A stretch of 64,000 bases of DNA from Streptomyces sp. NBC_00425 (GCF_036030735.1 NZ_CP107928.1:8432001-8496000), one strand, 5' to 3'. Counted from the stretch's first letter, positions 54,452 through 63,358 are shown. Numbers and translations: made by a program. The notes: generated from the letters alone by a model not told the origin.

Positions 54452-55483
54452 TTACACGGACGACAGCACCGACAGCAGTGTCTCTTCATGCGGCAACCCC
54501 GCGGCACCCGTCGCCAGGTCGACGGCGATGCGCACGGCGCCGTCCAGCGGGTCGCCCTCGGCCGGCGTCCGCAGGGCATGCGGCAGCCGTCTCGCCAGTT
54601 CGTCCTCCAGGGGGACGAGGAGGGGGTCGCCCAGGGCGAACAGGCCCCCGGTGAGCGCGATCCGGGGCTCGCCCCCCGACGGGCAGACGGCGGCGGCCGA
54701 TTCCGCGATGTGCCCGGCCGCCGTGTGCAGGATGCCCCCCGCCACCGGGTCGTCCTGCGCGCACCCGGCCACCGACGGCGCGAACGAGGCGAGGACGGCG
54801 GGCCGGTCGGTGCGCGGGTACAGCTGTCCGGGCAGCCCGGCCATCGGGCCGAACCGCTCCTCGGCGCGCGCCAACAGCGCCGCGGATCCACCGGGGCGTC
54901 CGTCGTGGGCCCGCAGCGCGGCCTCCAGCCCGGCCCGGCCGATCCAGGCGCCGCCCCCGCAGTCGCCCAGCAGATGTCCCCAGCCGTCCGCCCGCCGCCA
55001 GGCCGTCAGATCCATGCCGACCGCGATCAGACCGGTGCCCGCGGCCACCACCGCTCCCGGGTGTGCCCCGAGCGCCCCGGCGTAGGCGGTGACGGCGTCG
55101 GCGGCCAGCGCGGTCGTACGGACGCCGAACTCCCGCGCCAGGGCGGAGGGGAGTTCGGCGCGCAACGCGTCGCCCAGGCCGGCGAGGCCCGCCGCGCCGA
55201 CGACCGCGGTGGTCGGCGGCGGGGCGCCGGTCTCGGCCGCCAACACCCTGACCAGCGGCACCAGTTGATCCATCAGATGCGCCGGGTCGATGCCCCGGGC
55301 CCCGGTGCGCACGGGCACCGGGGACGAACGCCGGCCCAGCGCACCCCGGCCCGCGGACCCCAGAGCGACCCGCAGTCCAGAACCGCCGGAATCCACGGCG
55401 AGGATGCCCGTACCGGCGTCGGCGAGGATGCCCGTACCGGCGTCGGCGTGGAAGTCCGCGCTCGGCCCGGCGCCGTAGGTCAC
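54452..55483 (-). CDS. BadF/BadG-type ATPase, N-acetylglucosamine kinase-like
   Basis: 343 residues of the ASKHA fold. Phosphate-binding loops are ILAVDSGGSGLRVALG at the N-terminus, VVAAGTGLIAVGMD in the middle and IALTGGLFALGD near the end, with WGHLLGDCGGGAWIGR, the hallmark of the BadF/N-acetylglucosamine kinase family. It probably phosphorylates GlcNAc or a similar sugar. Before the first loop the segment ADAGTGIL is present twice in tandem (24-bp duplication). The start GTG at 55483 has no clear ribosome binding site. Confidence 0.87.
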   Translation of the reverse strand: MTYGAGPSADFHADAGTGILADAGTGILAVDSGGSGLRVALGSAGRGALGRRSSPVPVRTGARGIDPAHLMDQLVPLVRVLAAETGAPPPTTAVVGAAGLAGLGDALRAELPSALAREFGVRTTALAADAVTAYAGALGAHPGAVVAAGTGLIAVGMDLTAWRRADGWGHLLGDCGGGAWIGRAGLEAALRAHDGRPGGSAALLARAEERFGPMAGLPGQLYPRTDRPAVLASFAPSVAGCAQDDPVAGGILHTAAGHIAESAAAVCPSGGEPRIALTGGLFALGDPLLVPLEDELARRLPHALRTPAEGDPLDGAVRIAVDLATGAAGLPHEETLLSVLSSV

Positions 55484-55705
55484 GGCGGACGCCGGACCGA
55501 GGGCTGACCCCCCGGCCGGACCGGCGCGCTGGTCGGCATGCTCCCGTTCGATGTCGGTGCTCCTTCCCGGAGAGCGGCCGCGCGATCCGCCTCAGTGGCC
55601 GGACGGCCTCGGCGAGGAGGATGACCAGCGCCGGGGGCGGCGTCCGCGGGCGAGGGGTTCTGTGTCTGTGCGGGGGCGGGTTGTGTGCCAGTAGGGTGAC
55701 GCATC

Positions 55706-56383
55706 GTGGCACCACGACCTCTGCATGAACTTGTTGAAGCGGGCTGGGCGAAGGCTCTGGAACCCGCGGCCGAACGCATCGCGGCCATGGGGGACTTCCT
55801 GCGGGCCGAGATAGCGGCCGGGCGTACCTATCTGCCGTCCGGGGCGAACGTTCTGCGGGCCTTCCAGCAGCCTTTCGACGACGTCCGCGTTCTGATCGTC
55901 GGCCAGGATCCCTACCCGACGCCGGGCATGGCGATCGGGCTCAGCTTCGCGGTCTCGCCGGAAGTGCGGTCGTTGCCGGGGAGTCTGGAGAACATCTTCC
56001 GGGAACTGCACACCGACCTCGAACTGCCCAGGCCGTCGAACGGCGATCTGACGCCCTGGACCGAGCAGGGCGTGCTGCTGCTCAACCGGGCGTTGACGAC
56101 AGCTCCTCGCAAACCGGCCGCGCACCGCGGCAAGGGCTGGGAAGAGGTCACCGAGCAGGCGATCAGGGCGTTGGCCGGGCGCGGCAAGCCGCTGGTGTCC
56201 ATCCTGTGGGGGCGTGACGCCCGCAATCTGCGACCACTGCTGGGCGATCTTCCGGCGATCGAGTCCGCGCACCCCTCCCCGATGTCCGCGGACCGCGGCT
56301 TCTTCGGCTCGCGACCGTTCAGCAGGGCCAACGAACTGCTGCTGCGGCAGGGCGCCGAGCCCGTGGACTGGCGACTGCCGTAG
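55706..56383 (+). CDS. ung: Uracil-DNA glycosylase
   Basis: 225 residues, family 1 UDG. The water-activating loop is [17 protein letters not shown], with the catalytic Asp, and the Leu-intercalation loop is [29 protein letters not shown] is the uracil-recognition strand with Asn. It removes uracil from DNA in base-excision repair. The GTG at 55706 gives the usual MAPRPL-type start. Streptomyces often have two ung copies, so this may be one of them. Confidence 0.97.
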   Translation: MAPRPLHELVEAGWAKALEPAAERIAAMGDFLRAEIAAGRTYLPSGANVLRAFQQPFDDVRVLIVGQDPYPTPGMAIGLSFAVSPEVRSLPGSLENIFRELHTDLELPRPSNGDLTPWTEQGVLLLNRALTTAPRKPAAHRGKGWEEVTEQAIRALAGRGKPLVSILWGRDARNLRPLLGDLPAIESAHPSPMSADRGFFGSRPFSRANELLLRQGAEPVDWRLP

Positions 56384-56411
56384 GCCGCCGGACACCGGGG
56401 CGAGCACCGAT

Positions 56412-56425
56412 TGGGAGCGCTCCCG
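56412..56425. promoter_or_regulatory. CebR-type operator between convergent genes
   Basis: TGGGAGCGCTCCCG, 13 of 14 positions of the CebR consensus TGGGAGCGCTCCCA. It lies 28 bp past the ung stop and 124 bp past the end of the LacI gene, an odd place for an operator. Confidence 0.7.
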
Positions 56426-56548
56426 AATCGCCGCCGCCCCGGTGTGGCCGTCGGTCACCCCGCGCCAGGGCGCCAGGGCGCGAAGGCATGCGCAGGGACC
56501 CGGGCTTGCAGGCCGCACGCCGTCGGCGGGCGGTGGCTTGGGGTCTCG

Positions 56549-57571
56549 TCAGGCTGATTCACGGACCACCAGGTCCGTCCGCAGGATGACATGGCGGTAG
56601 GCCACCGACGGCTCCTCCAAGTCCTCCAGCAGGAGCCGGATCATGGCCCGGCCCATCTCCTCCAGCGGCTGACGCACCGTGGTCAGGCGTGGCGTGGTGC
56701 GCTCAGCCAGCGGAAAGTCGTCGAAACCGATCACCGCGACGTCCTCCGGTACACGCCGCCCCGCGTCTCGGAGCGCTCTCAGCGCGCCGGCGGCCGTGGT
56801 GTCCGACGCGGCAAGGACGCCGTCGATCTCCGGGTGCTGCTCGATCAGGCGGGCCATGGCGCGACGCCCGCTGTCCTCCGTGAAGTCGCTCTCGGCGACC
56901 AGGGAAGGGTCGCTGTCCAGGCCGGCCAGTGCCAGAGCATCCTGGTAACCGCGCAGTCGGCACCGGGCGACGTACATGTCCAGCGGCCCCGTCACGGTGG
57001 CGATCGCCGTGCGGCCCTGTGACAGCAGGTGGGAGACGGCACTGCGGGCACCGCCCACATTGTCCGCGTCCACGTAGCTGACGTACTCGTCGCCCGAGCG
57101 GCGCCCCAGCATCACGGTCGGCAGCCGCGCCTCGGCGAGCATGTCGGGCAGCCGGTCCCCCGCGTGCACGGACATCAGCAGGACTCCGTCGACCCGGCCG
57201 CCGCGCGCGTACTCCAGGAACCGCTGCCGCTCGTCGTCCGATCGGACCAGGGTCAGCATCAGCTGCATGCCAGTGTCCGTCAGCGCGTCGCCGAGCGAAC
57301 GGACGATCTCCGAGAAGAAGGGCTCCGCGAACACCCGCCAGTCGGGCTCCGTCAGCACGAGAGCGACGGCGTCGGTTCGCCGCCCGGCCAGGGAGCGGGC
57401 CGCGAGATTGGGGACGTACCCCAGTTCCGCGATGGCCTGCTGTACGGATCGGCGCGTCGAGTCCTTGACGCCGGCCGCGTTGTTGATGACGCGGGAGACC
57501 GTGCCCCGCCCCACTCCGGCGTGAGCGGCCACCTCTTCCAGCGTCGGCGTGTCGGGCCGTCGCCTGCCCAT
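56549..57571 (-). CDS. LacI family transcriptional regulator, likely cellobiose-responsive
   Basis: 340 residues. The helix-turn-helix and hinge are TLEEVAAHAGVGRGTVSRVI and YVPNLAARSLAGRRTDAVAL, followed by a periplasmic-binding-type ligand domain ending in VIGFDDFPLAERTTPRLTTV. Three near-consensus CebR boxes lie within 3 kb on either side, so a CebR-like role in repressing cellulase genes until cellobiose is present is likely. GGGGGAGG five bases before the ATG at 57571 fixes the start; an upstream ATG at 57685 is disfavoured. Confidence 0.88.
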   Translation of the reverse strand: MGRRRPDTPTLEEVAAHAGVGRGTVSRVINNAAGVKDSTRRSVQQAIAELGYVPNLAARSLAGRRTDAVALVLTEPDWRVFAEPFFSEIVRSLGDALTDTGMQLMLTLVRSDDERQRFLEYARGGRVDGVLLMSVHAGDRLPDMLAEARLPTVMLGRRSGDEYVSYVDADNVGGARSAVSHLLSQGRTAIATVTGPLDMYVARCRLRGYQDALALAGLDSDPSLVAESDFTEDSGRRAMARLIEQHPEIDGVLAASDTTAAGALRALRDAGRRVPEDVAVIGFDDFPLAERTTPRLTTVRQPLEEMGRAMIRLLLEDLEEPSVAYRHVILRTDLVVRESA

Positions 57572-57739
57572 GACCACCTCCCCCAAGAGATCACCGATCT
57601 TACGGGCCGACGGAACCGGGCACACGGCTTCCGCGTATGCCCCGTGCATTGTCGGCCATGACGGCGTCTGGTTCGTGTGGTTCATCAGTGATTGCGTTGC
57701 GGGCTTGTCGCCGGCTCGGGCCTTGCGTACCGGCCGGAG

Positions 57740-57802
57740 GTCCGGCGGCCAGCGTCCGGCGTCCGGCGGCCAGCGTCCGACGTCCGGCGTCCGACGTCCG
57801 GG
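57740..57802 (+). repeat. Heptamer tandem array A
   Basis: Nine contiguous 7-bp units of GTCCGGC, GTCCGAC and GGCCAGC, in the LacI-GH12 gap. Confidence 0.9.
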
Positions 57803-57896
57803 GGAGAGCGAGCGGGACCCGCACCGTCGGCACGGAGGCCTGACGGGCGGGTCCCGGGTGGGCGGACAGAGACGTCATGCCTCGGGTCCGGTGCGT

Positions 57897-57952
57897 GGTC
57901 GGCGGTCGGCGGTCGGTGGGCGGCGGGCGATGGGCGATGGGCGATGGGCCGG
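57897..57952 (+). repeat. Heptamer tandem array B
   Basis: Eight contiguous 7-bp units drifting from GGTCGGC to GGGCGAT, ending 36 bp before the GH12 stop. Confidence 0.9.
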
Positions 57953-57988
57953 ACGGTGTCTGAGGTCGGGTTAGGCGTTCCGCAGGCG

Positions 57989-59125
57989 TCAGGCGGTGGT
58001 GCAGGCAGTGCCGTTGAGGCTGAATGCGGCCGGCTTGACGAAGCCGCCGCCGTAGGAGGCCTGGAACCCGAACGACACCTGGCCGCCCGGTGCGATGCTC
58101 GCATTGTGCGCCGCGTTGGTGGCCGTCACCGCTCCCGAGGACGGCGAGATGCCGGCGTTCCACGCGTTGGTGACCTGTTGTCCGGAGGGCAGCGTGAAGG
58201 CGAGATTCCAGCCGTTCACCGGGGAGGAACCCGTGTTGGCCACCGTGACGTCGGCGGTGAAGCCGCCCTGCCACACACTCGTGTTGTAGGCCACCCTGCA
58301 CGCCGCGGGACCGCTGGGGCCGCCCGGGCCGCCGGGGGTGCTGCCGCCGAGGTTCACGGCCGAGGAGAACGACGTCACCGCCAGACCCGCGCCGTTCTGC
58401 CAAGGCTCGAAGCCGGCCTGAATGCTCGTCAGATACCAGTCGTTCTGGGCGAGTCCGCGGGAGACGGCGTTCCGGGCGAAGTCCATCACGTCGAAGCTCC
58501 AGCTGTCGATCGCCGACGGAGCCACGAAGGACAGGACGTCGTTGGTGCCGTTGTTGCCGGACCACACCTGCCACTGGCGTCCGGCGACCGTGGCGGACCC
58601 CACCGGAGATCCCACCGGCTGCACCGCCCCCACGCGGTTGAACCAGATCATGATCTCGGTACGGTTCACGCCGTCGGTGCGGGGTGTCGGGTCCAGCCAG
58701 ATGTCGTAGGCGGCGTCATAGGCCGCACCGCTCACGTAGCTGTAGGAGATGCTCGTGGGGGCGTCGGAGACGGTGTTGAGCCGGGCGGGGAGGTTCGTGC
58801 CGGGCGAACAGTTGGTGTAGTGGCAGCCGTTGTACACGGACGGGTAGGACTTCGGAGCGCCGTTCGTGGGGACGGAGCCGTCGGCCTGGGCGATCCTGAA
58901 GCCCGAGTCCGTGACGGTGATGCACTGCGGCGCACTCGTGCCCCAGCGGTTGTTCTGTACGACGTAACGGCCCTTGATCGTGGTGGAGCCGAACGTCTCG
59001 CAGATCGTCGTGTCGGCGTGGGACGCCGAAGCGCCGGTGAGGAGTGCGGCCAGCGCGGCGAGTGAGGTGAGCAGCGCACCGAACAGGGCGCGCACCCTGC
59101 GGGCTTGGAGAGGTGACGGTTGCAT
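57989..59125 (-). CDS. celB: Secreted GH12 endoglucanase with C-terminal CBM2
   Basis: 378 residues. A signal peptide of about 37 residues (ending ASHA) leads to a GH12 domain: CETFGSTTIKGRYVVQNNRW, then the nucleophile Glu in NRTEIMIWF and the acid/base Glu in IQAGFEPWQNG. A Gly/Pro linker near 275 precedes a CBM2 (CRVAYNTSVWQGGF through NAWNAGI) that binds cellulose. It hydrolyses internal beta-1,4-glucan bonds. It resembles Streptomyces CelB. A perfect CebR-type box lies 54 bp upstream (59179-59192), so induction by cellobiose is expected. Confidence 0.95.
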   Translation of the reverse strand: MQPSPLQARRVRALFGALLTSLAALAALLTGASASHADTTICETFGSTTIKGRYVVQNNRWGTSAPQCITVTDSGFRIAQADGSVPTNGAPKSYPSVYNGCHYTNCSPGTNLPARLNTVSDAPTSISYSYVSGAAYDAAYDIWLDPTPRTDGVNRTEIMIWFNRVGAVQPVGSPVGSATVAGRQWQVWSGNNGTNDVLSFVAPSAIDSWSFDVMDFARNAVSRGLAQNDWYLTSIQAGFEPWQNGAGLAVTSFSSAVNLGGSTPGGPGGPSGPAACRVAYNTSVWQGGFTADVTVANTGSSPVNGWNLAFTLPSGQQVTNAWNAGISPSSGAVTATNAAHNASIAPGGQVSFGFQASYGGGFVKPAAFSLNGTACTTA

Positions 59126-59178
59126 GAGGGTCCTCCGCGACGGGTGTGGGGGCCAGGCGCCAGGAGTGCCCCACCGAT

Positions 59179-59192
59179 TGGGAGCGCTCCCA
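59179..59192. promoter_or_regulatory. CebR-type operator of the GH12 gene
   Basis: TGGGAGCGCTCCCA, a perfect 14-bp match to the CebR consensus, 53 bp before the endoglucanase start on the minus strand. Confidence 0.88.
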
Positions 59193-59448
59193 TCCGTTCT
59201 CCGCTGGGACTGTAGGAGAGGATCATGCCCCTGACAAGTGGTGGGGTGGGGGTGTCTCGGGCGATGTGGGGGCGAAGGTCACCGAGCGGTCCAGGTGACG
59301 TGCTGCGCAGCGCGTACGTCAGGGGCTCCGTGCGAGCGGGGTACGCGGCGGTCGCGCCGACGTTCTCGTTGTGCTGCGGTCACCGCTGCGGGCCACACCC
59401 CGCTGGGCGGTCCTCGGTTTATGTCCGGGATCCATGAACTGGTTCCTC

Positions 59449-59504
59449 CTTGCGGCTTGCGGCTTGCGGCTTGCGGCTTGCGGCTTGCGGCTTGCGGCTT
59501 GCGG
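59449..59504 (+). repeat. Heptamer tandem array C, (CTTGCGG)8
   Basis: Eight identical CTTGCGG units, a perfect array, 37 bp upstream of the CebR-type box. Confidence 0.95.
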
Positions 59505-59541
59505 CGGCGTGCGGCTCGGGGAAGGGCTGAGTCCTGTTCAG

Positions 59542-59555
59542 TGGGAGCGCTCCCA
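59542..59555. promoter_or_regulatory. CebR-type operator upstream of the GH6 gene
   Basis: TGGGAGCGCTCCCA, a perfect match, but 582 bp before the GH6 start, so the GH6 mRNA would have a very long leader if this box controls it. Confidence 0.85.
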
Positions 59556-59684
59556 TAATGGGGATGCGGGTAGTGGAGGTCAAGAAGCTTGAAGAAGTGA
59601 ATGCACAAAACGGCTTCGTTCAAAGAAAGTTGAACGTCCCCCTGTTGCAACCGCGCCACTCGGCGCTAACTTCCATCGCACCAG

Positions 59685-59698
59685 TGGGAGCGGTTCCA
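59685..59698. promoter_or_regulatory. Degenerate CebR-type site
   Basis: TGGGAGCGGTTCCA, 12 of 14 positions, 439 bp before the GH6 start. Possibly a second, weaker site. Confidence 0.5.
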
Positions 59699-59744
59699 CA
59701 CAGTCACGTGCCGATCACGGCGCGTCGAGCTGAGAGGAGTCGCT

Positions 59745-59930
59745 CATGCGACACGCCCCACCATCACGGCACTCACCCGCCGCAGGCGCAGACGCGCTCG
59801 TCGTCATGCCGGCCGTCCCGATGACTCCGCCGCAGGGAACCACACGCCCTTGTGCGGTGGAGCGCATCGTCGCCGGTCAGGGAGCCAACGGCTGCCGAGG
59901 ACGCGCGCAACGCCAACCGCTCTGCTGAGC
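59745..59930 (+). pseudogene. Possible eroded or short ORF behind a CebR-type box
   Basis: An ATG with a good GAGAGGAG ribosome binding site opens a 61-codon frame (MRHAPPSRHSPAAG...) that has no recognisable domain and stops at about 59928. It could be the start of a lost secreted enzyme gene or simply leader sequence. Weak call. Confidence 0.2.
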
Positions 59931-60137
59931 GGAACACTCGGCGGACCAGGTCCCGACGTGTCGTCGACGACCGCGACCGGCCCCGTCCGGGCCGGCACCG
60001 AGACACCGGACGCTCCATGACCCGTTCCCGGTCTCCGCCCACGACGCTGCGCCTACGTCGTGGGGCACGAAGCCGCGCGATCACCTGCGCGCGCTCATCC
60101 AGTGGAGAGATCCCCGAAGCAGAAGGAACCCATTCTC

Positions 60138-61922
60138 ATGAGTCGCACCAACATCTCGTTGCTCGCCGCGCTGGCGCTGTTGACCGGAGCCTCAGGGGCT
60201 GCGCTCCTCACGGCGCCGGCCGGGGCCGCCGCCTCCGTGCCCTGCACGGTGGACTACAAGGTGCAGAACCAGTGGGACACCGGCTTCACCGCCGCAGTGA
60301 CAATCACCAACAACGGTGCCGCCAAGTCGAGTTGGTCGGTGAAGTGGTCGTATGCCGGCAACCAGAGGATCAGCAACGGCTGGAACGCGAAGGTCACCCA
60401 AAGCGGGACCGCCGTCACCGCCGCCAACGAGAGTTACAACGGAGCGCTCGGCTCCGGCGGTTCCGTCAGCTTCGGCTTCCAGGCCGCCTACAGCGGCACC
60501 AACGCCATCCCGGCCACCTTCAGTCTCGACGGCGTGACCTGCAACGTCGACGACGGAAGCGGATCGGGTGGGGGCACCGGAGGCGACACGGGCGGAGGCA
60601 CGGGCGGCGGTACCGGAGGCGGCGACACCGGCGGAGGCACCGGAGGCAACGACGGCGGTGGCACGGACGGCCGCGTCGCGAACCCCTATGTCGGGGCCAA
60701 GGGCTATGTGAATCCCGAGTGGTCGGCCAAGGCCGCCGCCGAGCCGGGCGGCAGCCGCATCGCCGACCAGCCCACCGCCGTCTGGCTCGACCGCATGGCC
60801 GCGATCAACGGTGTCGCCGGCGGCATGGGCCTGCGCGCCCACCTGGACGAGGCGTTGAAGCAGAAGGGCTCCGGCGAAATCGTCGTCCAGCTGGTCATCT
60901 ACGACCTGCCGGGCCGTGACTGCGCCGCTCTCGCCTCCAACGGCGAACTCGGACCGAACGACCTCGCCACGTACAAGAGTCAGTACATCGACCCGATCGC
61001 CGCGATTCTGGCCGACCCGAAGTACGCGGGCCTGCGGATCGCCACGGTCATCGAACCCGACTCGCTGCCCAACCTGGTCACCAACGCCGGCGGTACCCCC
61101 ACCACCACCGACGCCTGCGTGACCATGAAGGGCAACGGCAACTACGAGAAGGGCGTCTCCTACGCCCTCGACAAGCTCGGCGCCCTCGCGAACGTCTACA
61201 ACTACATCGACGCCGGCCATCACGGCTGGCTCGGCTGGGACAGCAACCTCGCCCCGTCGGTGCAGGAGTTCGCCAAGGTCGCCACGACCAACGGCGCGAG
61301 CGTGCACGACGTGGCCGGGTTCATCGTCAACACCGCCAACTACAGCCCGGTCAAGGAGCCCAACCTCAAGGTCACCGACACGGTGAACGGTCAGACCGTG
61401 CGCCAGTCGAAGTGGGTCGACTGGAACCAGTACGTGGACGAGCAGTCGTTTGCGCTGGGACTGCGGGACAAGCTGGTCGCCGCCGGGTTCGACTCCGGCC
61501 TCGGCATGCTGATCGACACCTCCCGCAACGGCTGGGGCGGCGCCGCCCGGCCCGCCGGCCCGGGCCCGACGACCTCGGTGGACGACTTCGTCAACGGCAG
61601 CCGGATCGACCGGCGCCTCCACGCCGGCAACTGGTGCAACCAGAGCGGCGCGGGACTCGGGCAGCGGCCCACCGCGGCTCCGGCAGCAGGCGTCGACGCC
61701 TACGTGTGGGTGAAGCCGCCGGGGGAGTCCGACGGCAACAGCGCGGCCGTCCCCAACGACGAGGGCAAGGGCTTCGACCGCATGTGCGACCCGACCTACG
61801 GCGGTAACGCCCGCAACGGCAACAACCCCACGGGGGCGCTGCCGAACTCGCCGCTGGCCGGCCACTGGTTCTCCGCCCAGTTCCGGCAGCTGATGCAGAA
61901 CGCCTACCCGCCGCTGCCGTAA
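60138..61922 (+). CDS. Secreted CBM2-GH6 cellobiohydrolase
   Basis: 594 residues. Signal peptide (about 31 residues), an N-terminal CBM2 (CTVDYKVQNQWDTGFTA through YSGTNAIPATFSLDG), a Gly/Thr/Asp linker of about 40 residues, then a GH6 domain: LVIYDLPGRDCAALASNGE with the catalytic Asp, VIEPDSLPNLV, YIDAGHHGWLGW, IDTSRNGWG and WVKPPGESDG. It releases cellobiose from chain ends. AAGGAAC precedes the ATG. It is divergent from the GH12 gene and followed directly by heptamer array D. Confidence 0.95.
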   Translation: MSRTNISLLAALALLTGASGAALLTAPAGAAASVPCTVDYKVQNQWDTGFTAAVTITNNGAAKSSWSVKWSYAGNQRISNGWNAKVTQSGTAVTAANESYNGALGSGGSVSFGFQAAYSGTNAIPATFSLDGVTCNVDDGSGSGGGTGGDTGGGTGGGTGGGDTGGGTGGNDGGGTDGRVANPYVGAKGYVNPEWSAKAAAEPGGSRIADQPTAVWLDRMAAINGVAGGMGLRAHLDEALKQKGSGEIVVQLVIYDLPGRDCAALASNGELGPNDLATYKSQYIDPIAAILADPKYAGLRIATVIEPDSLPNLVTNAGGTPTTTDACVTMKGNGNYEKGVSYALDKLGALANVYNYIDAGHHGWLGWDSNLAPSVQEFAKVATTNGASVHDVAGFIVNTANYSPVKEPNLKVTDTVNGQTVRQSKWVDWNQYVDEQSFALGLRDKLVAAGFDSGLGMLIDTSRNGWGGAARPAGPGPTTSVDDFVNGSRIDRRLHAGNWCNQSGAGLGQRPTAAPAAGVDAYVWVKPPGESDGNSAAVPNDEGKGFDRMCDPTYGGNARNGNNPTGALPNSPLAGHWFSAQFRQLMQNAYPPLP

Positions 61923-62006
61923 CCCCTGACCCCTGACCCCTGACCCCTGATCCCTGATCCCTGACCCCTGACCCCTGACCCCTGACCCCTGACCCCTGAC
62001 CCTTGA
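61923..62006 (+). repeat. Heptamer tandem array D, CCCCTGA type
   Basis: Twelve contiguous 7-bp units, nine exact CCCCTGA, two TCCCTGA and one CCCTTGA, starting right after the GH6 stop codon. Confidence 0.95.
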
Positions 62007-62164
62007 CCCTCTGACGCGGTGAACGTCTGCCGGGCCCGGCCTCGTTGAAGGGCCGGGCCCGGCGGCCGCCCCCGCACCGGGGGCGGCCGCACGTCGTCCT
62101 TGTGCACCCCGTCCCCCCGTGGGACGCCGGCCGCCCCGAAATCGGCGAACGTATGCTGCTGCAC

Positions 62165-63130
62165 ATGGTTGAGCACCGAATGATCGACGTGAACGGGATC
62201 CGGCTGCACATCGCGGAAGAGGGAGAAGGCCCCCTGGTGGTCCTCCTGCACGGCTTCCCGGAGTCATGGCACTCCTGGCATCACCAGTTCGGTCCCCTGA
62301 GCGCCGCAGGCTTTCGTGTGGTCGCCCCCGACCAGCGTGGATACGGTCGCAGTGACCACCCCGACGACGTGACCGCGTACAGCATCCTCCACCTGGTCGG
62401 GGACGTGGTCGGGCTGATCCGTGCGCTGGGTGAGGAGAAGGCGTACGTCGTCGGCCACGACTGGGGCGCACCGGTCGCCTGGCACACCGCGCTGCTGAGG
62501 CCGGACGTGGTTCAGGGGGTGGCGGGGCTCAGTGTGCCGCCGCCGTTCCGAGGGACGGAGCCGCCGCTCGCCGCCATGGAGAGGATGTTCGACGGCAGGT
62601 TCTACTGGAACTACTTCAACCAGCCCGGCGTTGCGGATGCGGAGTTCGCGAAGGACCCGCGCACGACGCTGCGGAAGTTCTTCTTCATGGCCTCCGGCGA
62701 CGCCCCCGGTGCCGGCGAGGGGAAGCAGCCGCTGATCGAGCCTGGGCGGGGATGGCTGGAGACGATGCCCGATCCCGAGATCCTGCCGGAGTGGTTCACC
62801 GAAACCGACCTGGACGTGCTCACCGACAGCTTCTCCAAGGGCTTCACCGGCGCGCTGAACTGGTACCGCAACCTCGACCGGAACTGGGAGCTGACGGCTG
62901 CCTGGCACGGGGCGGTCGTGAACGTGCCCGCGCTGTATGTGTACGGGGACCGGGATCTGGTGCCCGCGTTCCCGGGGACGCCCGAACTCATCGCGGCGCT
63001 GCCGGACTTGATGCCGAATCTGCGGCGCGAGCCGGTGAGGCTGGAGGGATGCGGACACTGGACGCAGCAGGAGCGGCCGGCGGAGGTGAACGCGGCGCTC
63101 CTGAACTTCCTCACCGACCTCCGGGGCTGA
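62165..63130 (+). CDS. Soluble epoxide hydrolase, alpha/beta-hydrolase fold
   Basis: 321 residues. The HGFPESW motif (oxyanion) and nucleophile Asp in VVGHDWGAPVAW are typical of epoxide hydrolases; cap-domain tyrosines that activate the epoxide are in FYWNYF and GALNWYRNLDRNW, and the catalytic His is in GCGHWTQQE with Asp in YGDRDLV. It should open epoxides to diols. ATGs at 62153, 62165 and 62180 are all in frame; the middle one gives MVEHRMIDVNG. It lies after the array D, and is not obviously tied to the cellulase genes. Confidence 0.94.
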   Translation: MVEHRMIDVNGIRLHIAEEGEGPLVVLLHGFPESWHSWHHQFGPLSAAGFRVVAPDQRGYGRSDHPDDVTAYSILHLVGDVVGLIRALGEEKAYVVGHDWGAPVAWHTALLRPDVVQGVAGLSVPPPFRGTEPPLAAMERMFDGRFYWNYFNQPGVADAEFAKDPRTTLRKFFFMASGDAPGAGEGKQPLIEPGRGWLETMPDPEILPEWFTETDLDVLTDSFSKGFTGALNWYRNLDRNWELTAAWHGAVVNVPALYVYGDRDLVPAFPGTPELIAALPDLMPNLRREPVRLEGCGHWTQQERPAEVNAALLNFLTDLRG

Positions 63131-63358
63131 CCGGGCCCGGGTTTGCCCAACCGGCTCAGCGTCCGGCGCGGGCACGGTGATACCGCGAAGGCCGGACCGC
63201 ACTGGTCAGGGGTGCCTGCACCGGCGCCGGCACCGGCTACGGCGCCGAGATGGCCGTCCGCGCCGTCCCCGGCGCCTGCGAGGCCGCCCGGGTCGCCGTC
63301 CACGCGGACGTCACTCCCTGCACGACGGGGGTCTACGACCGGCGCGATCGTCTCCTTC

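Larger units (their letters stand above)
57572..57988. other. Intergenic region with two heptamer arrays
   Basis: 417 bp between the LacI start and the GH12 stop. It contains heptamer arrays at 57740-57802 and 57897-57952 and must hold the LacI promoter. Open frames through the arrays are repeat-driven and not called. Confidence 0.6.
59193..60137. other. Long divergent region between GH12 and GH6 genes
   Basis: 945 bp. It holds the heptamer array C (59449-59504), a perfect CebR-type box (59542-59555), a degenerate one (59685-59698) and a GAGAGGAG box followed after seven bases by an ATG at 59745. The 61-codon frame from that ATG has no recognisable product. A more AT-rich stretch (about 59575-59640) stands out from the surroundings. 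Confidence 0.6.

Noticed and set aside
57692..59065. 457-codon plus-strand frame
   Set aside because: Antisense to the GH12 gene and driven by heptamer arrays at its start.
61591..62251. Minus-strand frames with GVRGQGS-type repeats
   Set aside because: They are the translation of heptamer array D; collagen-like appearance is a repeat artefact.
63131..63358. Possible remnant of a short-chain dehydrogenase (GACTGAGTGYGAEMA)
   Set aside because: Gly-rich resemblance only, over about 20 residues, with no start or continuation; too weak to call a pseudogene.
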